Assembly: GCA_002478115.1 (NCBI GenBank)
Contig: DLMH01000069.1
Coordinates: 1-8,508 of the forward strand
Length of the DNA: 8,508 nucleotides
Source: Candidatus Acidiferrum typicum
GTDB taxonomy: Bacteria > Acidobacteriota > Terriglobia > Acidiferrales > UBA7541
Direction: 5' to 3'
Under the pieces are notes generated by a model. It did not search any database. It was not told the origin of the DNA and was given only the letters and a program-made list of their open reading frames with translations. Position numbers and translations under genes: made by a program. This document shows, piece after piece, positions 6,957 through 8,508 of this stretch (within the stretch, counting starts at the first letter, position 1; every line of letters starts with the position of its first letter).

Positions 6957-7017
6957 GAACCAGGATGCACGATTTGGAGAAACCGGTTTTGAAAGGCAAG
7001 GAATCGTACACCCAAAA

Positions 7018-7776
7018 TCAAACTGGCCGATCGCCATTCAAGCAAGCAATGATTGCTTCGGCAACGCATTTCGTCTCATTGGGACCTCGAACTGAGATAC
7101 AAACGACACCTGCTTCTTCAGCCGGATAGTCGTTCCCTCCGACGAACAAGGCATCGCCAACGTAAATCATTTCTTTCAATGAGATGCTCAGCAGGTCTCG
7201 TAGCTTTCTGATCCCGTAGGCTTTGTCAATGCCAGGTTTAGTGACATCAATGGAAGTCGCGCCGCCGATTCGGACAGAAAACTCAGGAATAAAAGTGTCA
7301 AGGATTGCCTTGATCTTTTTACGCTTTGTGAAATCGGAATCCCATTTGTCCTTTTCTTCCAAGGGGGCTTGCTGGCCCAATGCGGAATAAGTTATCTGGC
7401 TTCCGCGGTCTTCAATCACTTCTCCCCAGAACTTTTCGACCTTGAAGCCCGCTTTCCCGACAGCCTTATTAAGTGAACTGGTGATTTTCTGTTTTTCACC
7501 CGCGGTGAAATCTTCCGAGTAGAGCTTTTTCCATTCCCCCGTGTATTGGAAGAACTTTGTTCCACAAGCAGGAAGGAGGGATAGATTCAGCAGGCGATGG
7601 TCATGGGGAAAATGGGAGAGCAGTTGTTTTTCAAACTGAGGCCAATCGCCTCCGGAAATCACGGCGACTTTGACGACACCAAGAAGGTCATGCAGTCTTG
7701 CCGCCATTTCGGCATCAAGAGCTGACTTGCTTTCGGCCAGGGTTCCGTCGAGATCAAAAACAATCAACTTTTTCAC
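7018..7776 (-). CDS. HAD-IIB hydrolase, phosphomannomutase-like
   Basis: A 252-residue cytoplasmic phosphotransferase or phosphatase of the HAD superfamily. Motif I is FDLDGTLAESK (nucleophile D8, acid/base D10), motif II ISGGDW (40-45), the motif III Lys is K185, and motif IV is VGDALFVGGNDYP with D208 and D216. The cap segment IEDRGSQITYSALGQQAP (121-138) and IGGATSIDV (170-178) align with the sugar-phosphate cap of eukaryotic phosphomannomutase. Of the three substrate Arg residues of human PMM2, R123 is kept (R124), while R134 and R141 are Q135 and K142. Substrate is therefore uncertain: a hexose phosphate is likely. The start is GTG 7776, with AGAGGTG (7785-7791) 8 nt upstream; a TTG at 7809 in the same frame is less likely. 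A remnant of manA overlaps the start. It converges on the ATPase gene with a 61-bp gap that has no clear terminator. Confidence 0.85.
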   Translation of the reverse strand: MKKLIVFDLDGTLAESKSALDAEMAARLHDLLGVVKVAVISGGDWPQFEKQLLSHFPHDHRLLNLSLLPACGTKFFQYTGEWKKLYSEDFTAGEKQKITSSLNKAVGKAGFKVEKFWGEVIEDRGSQITYSALGQQAPLEEKDKWDSDFTKRKKIKAILDTFIPEFSVRIGGATSIDVTKPGIDKAYGIRKLRDLLSISLKEMIYVGDALFVGGNDYPAEEAGVVCISVRGPNETKCVAEAIIACLNGDRPV

Positions 7777-7822
7777 TCTTTTTGCACCTCTGAATCCATG
7801 CGATCTCAATGAAATTTTCCGG

Positions 7823-7903
7823 CCCTGCCAAACGCCGGTCGCCCCAAAGTCGAAATTGATAGATCGGTTCGAATCGCAGGGGATAGAGAGCGACTTGGCT
7901 CAT
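7823..7903 (-). pseudogene. manA: Truncated manA (mannose-6-phosphate isomerase) N-terminus
   Basis: From ATG 7903 the frame reads MSQVALYPLRFEPIYQFRLWG followed by DRRLAG. The LYPLRFEPIY...LWG-RRL pattern is the start of class I mannose-6-phosphate isomerases (about 320 residues). After about 27 codons the resemblance ends; the frame continues with unrelated residues to a TGA at 7754-7756, 23 bp inside the HAD gene. A GGAGGAGGG stretch about 14 nt upstream is a distant ribosome site. The rest of manA is absent from the window, so a deletion that joined the first codons to the HAD upstream region is the simplest reading. The short frame might still act as a leader that couples translation to the HAD gene. 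The match is made by eye. Confidence 0.6.
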
Positions 7904-7992
7904 GGGAACTTTCTTTACCCTCCTCCATCTCCAGCAGGACCTTGTCGCCGGCCAATTGCCCATGCTGCATTCTTAAGTTCCATGGGGCTCCG

Positions 7993-8217
7993 CTATCTTC
8001 TGGCGTCACCTGATGTCGCATGGCGCGGTTTGCCGCTAGGCACCAACGACAGGTCATCGCTCATAAAATAGGTAGTGATGGCCACACACATAAGAAGCAA
8101 GCCGAGCCAGAAACGCCAATCACGGTGAGCGCGCCTCCAGTACGGAGGAATCTCCCGATGAACATGTTCGCCATCCTGCGCTTCATGCTGGTTGTGACTA
8201 TGGTTACTTTCATGCAT
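7993..8217 (-). CDS. His-rich single-helix membrane miniprotein
   Basis: A 74-residue protein. The N-terminus is rich in His (H2, H6, H8, H11, H18, H20), followed by PPYWRRAHRDWRFW and one membrane helix (about 37-52, LGLLLMCVAITTYFM), then SDDLSLVP and a short basic tail. The PYW-RAH-DWRFW-G-helix-MSDDL pattern is one I recall from small hypothetical proteins in proteobacteria and acidobacteria, often near metal or stress genes. The His-rich part could bind a divalent metal, but no function is known. ATG 8217 (AGCAGG about 7 nt upstream) is preferred over GTG 8244 (weak site, nine codons longer). It lies 84 bp downstream of phosphoketolase on the same strand and probably shares its transcript. 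Confidence 0.7.
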   Translation of the reverse strand: MHESNHSHNQHEAQDGEHVHREIPPYWRRAHRDWRFWLGLLLMCVAITTYFMSDDLSLVPSGKPRHATSGDARR

Positions 8218-8301
8218 TGGTTGCCTGCTTTCTCGATCCCACACCGAATGATCCCGGGCCGGCGATGAGTGTCCTTGCGGCAGCTATAACCTCTTGCGCA
8301 T

Positions 8302-8508
8302 TCATTTGGGATTGCTCCACTTCCAATTGCGGATTTCCGGCATGTCTTGGCCGTGCTTGTCGATGTAGTGTTTGTGCTCGATGAGCTTGTCCTGCATCAT
8401 CTGCTTCAGGTAGGCCCCTTTGGAGCCCAAGTGCGGTAGCCGATCCACCACGTCTTGCACCAGGTGGAACCGGTCCAGGTCGTTCTGCACCCTGATGTCA
8501 AAGGCCGT
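8302..8508 (-). CDS. xfp: Phosphoketolase, C-terminal end (5' part outside window)
   Basis: The last 68 codons of a gene that enters from the right edge. The residues [17 protein letters not shown], then [28 protein letters not shown] and the end RNWKWSNPK are the conserved C-terminus of the Xfp/Xpk family (usually about 790-800 residues). The enzyme is thiamine-diphosphate dependent and splits xylulose-5-phosphate or fructose-6-phosphate with phosphate into acetyl phosphate and glyceraldehyde-3-phosphate or erythrose-4-phosphate, in the cytosol. The stop TGA (8302-8304) directly follows NPK, the usual family end, so the C-terminus is intact. It is the first gene of the minus-strand group that leads to the His-rich miniprotein and the HAD hydrolase. 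Confidence 0.95.
   Translation of the reverse strand, partial: TAFDIRVQNDLDRFHLVQDVVDRLPHLGSKGAYLKQMMQDKLIEHKHYIDKHGQDMPEIRNWKWSNPK

Noticed and set aside
6980..6989. AAACCGGTTT palindrome in the ATPase/HAD convergent gap as a terminator
   Set aside because: There is no loop and no T-run of useful length, so a stable hairpin terminator is unlikely.

Overview
This 8.5 kb window is a gene-dense piece of a bacterial chromosome with moderately high GC. The best guess for the host is a soil Acidobacteriota (Terriglobia type). That guess rests on gene content: a secreted Gln/Lys-repeat protein with a short signal peptide, a small two-cysteine-pair zinc-ribbon protein, a Thivi_2564-type membrane miniprotein, and a cluster of a VIT-family metal transporter, a universal stress protein, a P3A proton ATPase and phosphoketolase. 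There is no rRNA, tRNA, transposase or CRISPR array, so the taxonomic call is an inference.

Left part (1-2360, all minus strand). The window opens inside a repetitive exported Gln/Lys-rich protein. Its gene runs off the left edge and contains 75-bp and 24-bp tandem repeats. Upstream of it lie a 63-residue two-helix membrane protein and then a 453-residue diguanylate cyclase (degenerate receiver, PAS, GGDEF). The receiver has Glu where the phosphorylated Asp should be.

Middle (2361-4586). A 308-bp intergenic region separates the cyclase from a plus-strand zinc-ribbon protein. It carries two perfect 7-bp inverted repeats with 4-nt centres. One looks like a SoxR/MerR-type box with two central bases missing and overlaps a possible -35 element. 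Next come a VIT1/CCC1-type Fe/Mn transporter and a single-domain universal stress protein, both on the minus strand. A 344-bp gap then separates the stress protein from the divergent proton-pump gene.

Right part (4587-8508). A complete 789-residue P3A-type H+-ATPase on the plus strand converges on a minus-strand group read from the right edge: the last 68 codons of phosphoketolase (xfp), a His-rich one-helix membrane miniprotein, the first ~27 codons of a class I mannose-6-phosphate isomerase (manA), and an intact phosphomannomutase-like HAD-IIB hydrolase. The manA piece ends abruptly and its frame runs into the HAD start. This suggests a deletion in an ancestral xfp-manA-HAD sugar-phosphate operon.

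Taken together the genes suit a stress and energy-management neighbourhood: proton extrusion, divalent-metal handling, c-di-GMP signalling, a stress protein, and a phosphoketolase/sugar-phosphate branch. No single operon ties them together, and functional coupling is inferred only from proximity. I did not find a clearly new multi-gene system. The most notable items are the manA remnant, the paired inverted repeats, and the Glu-substituted receiver of the cyclase.
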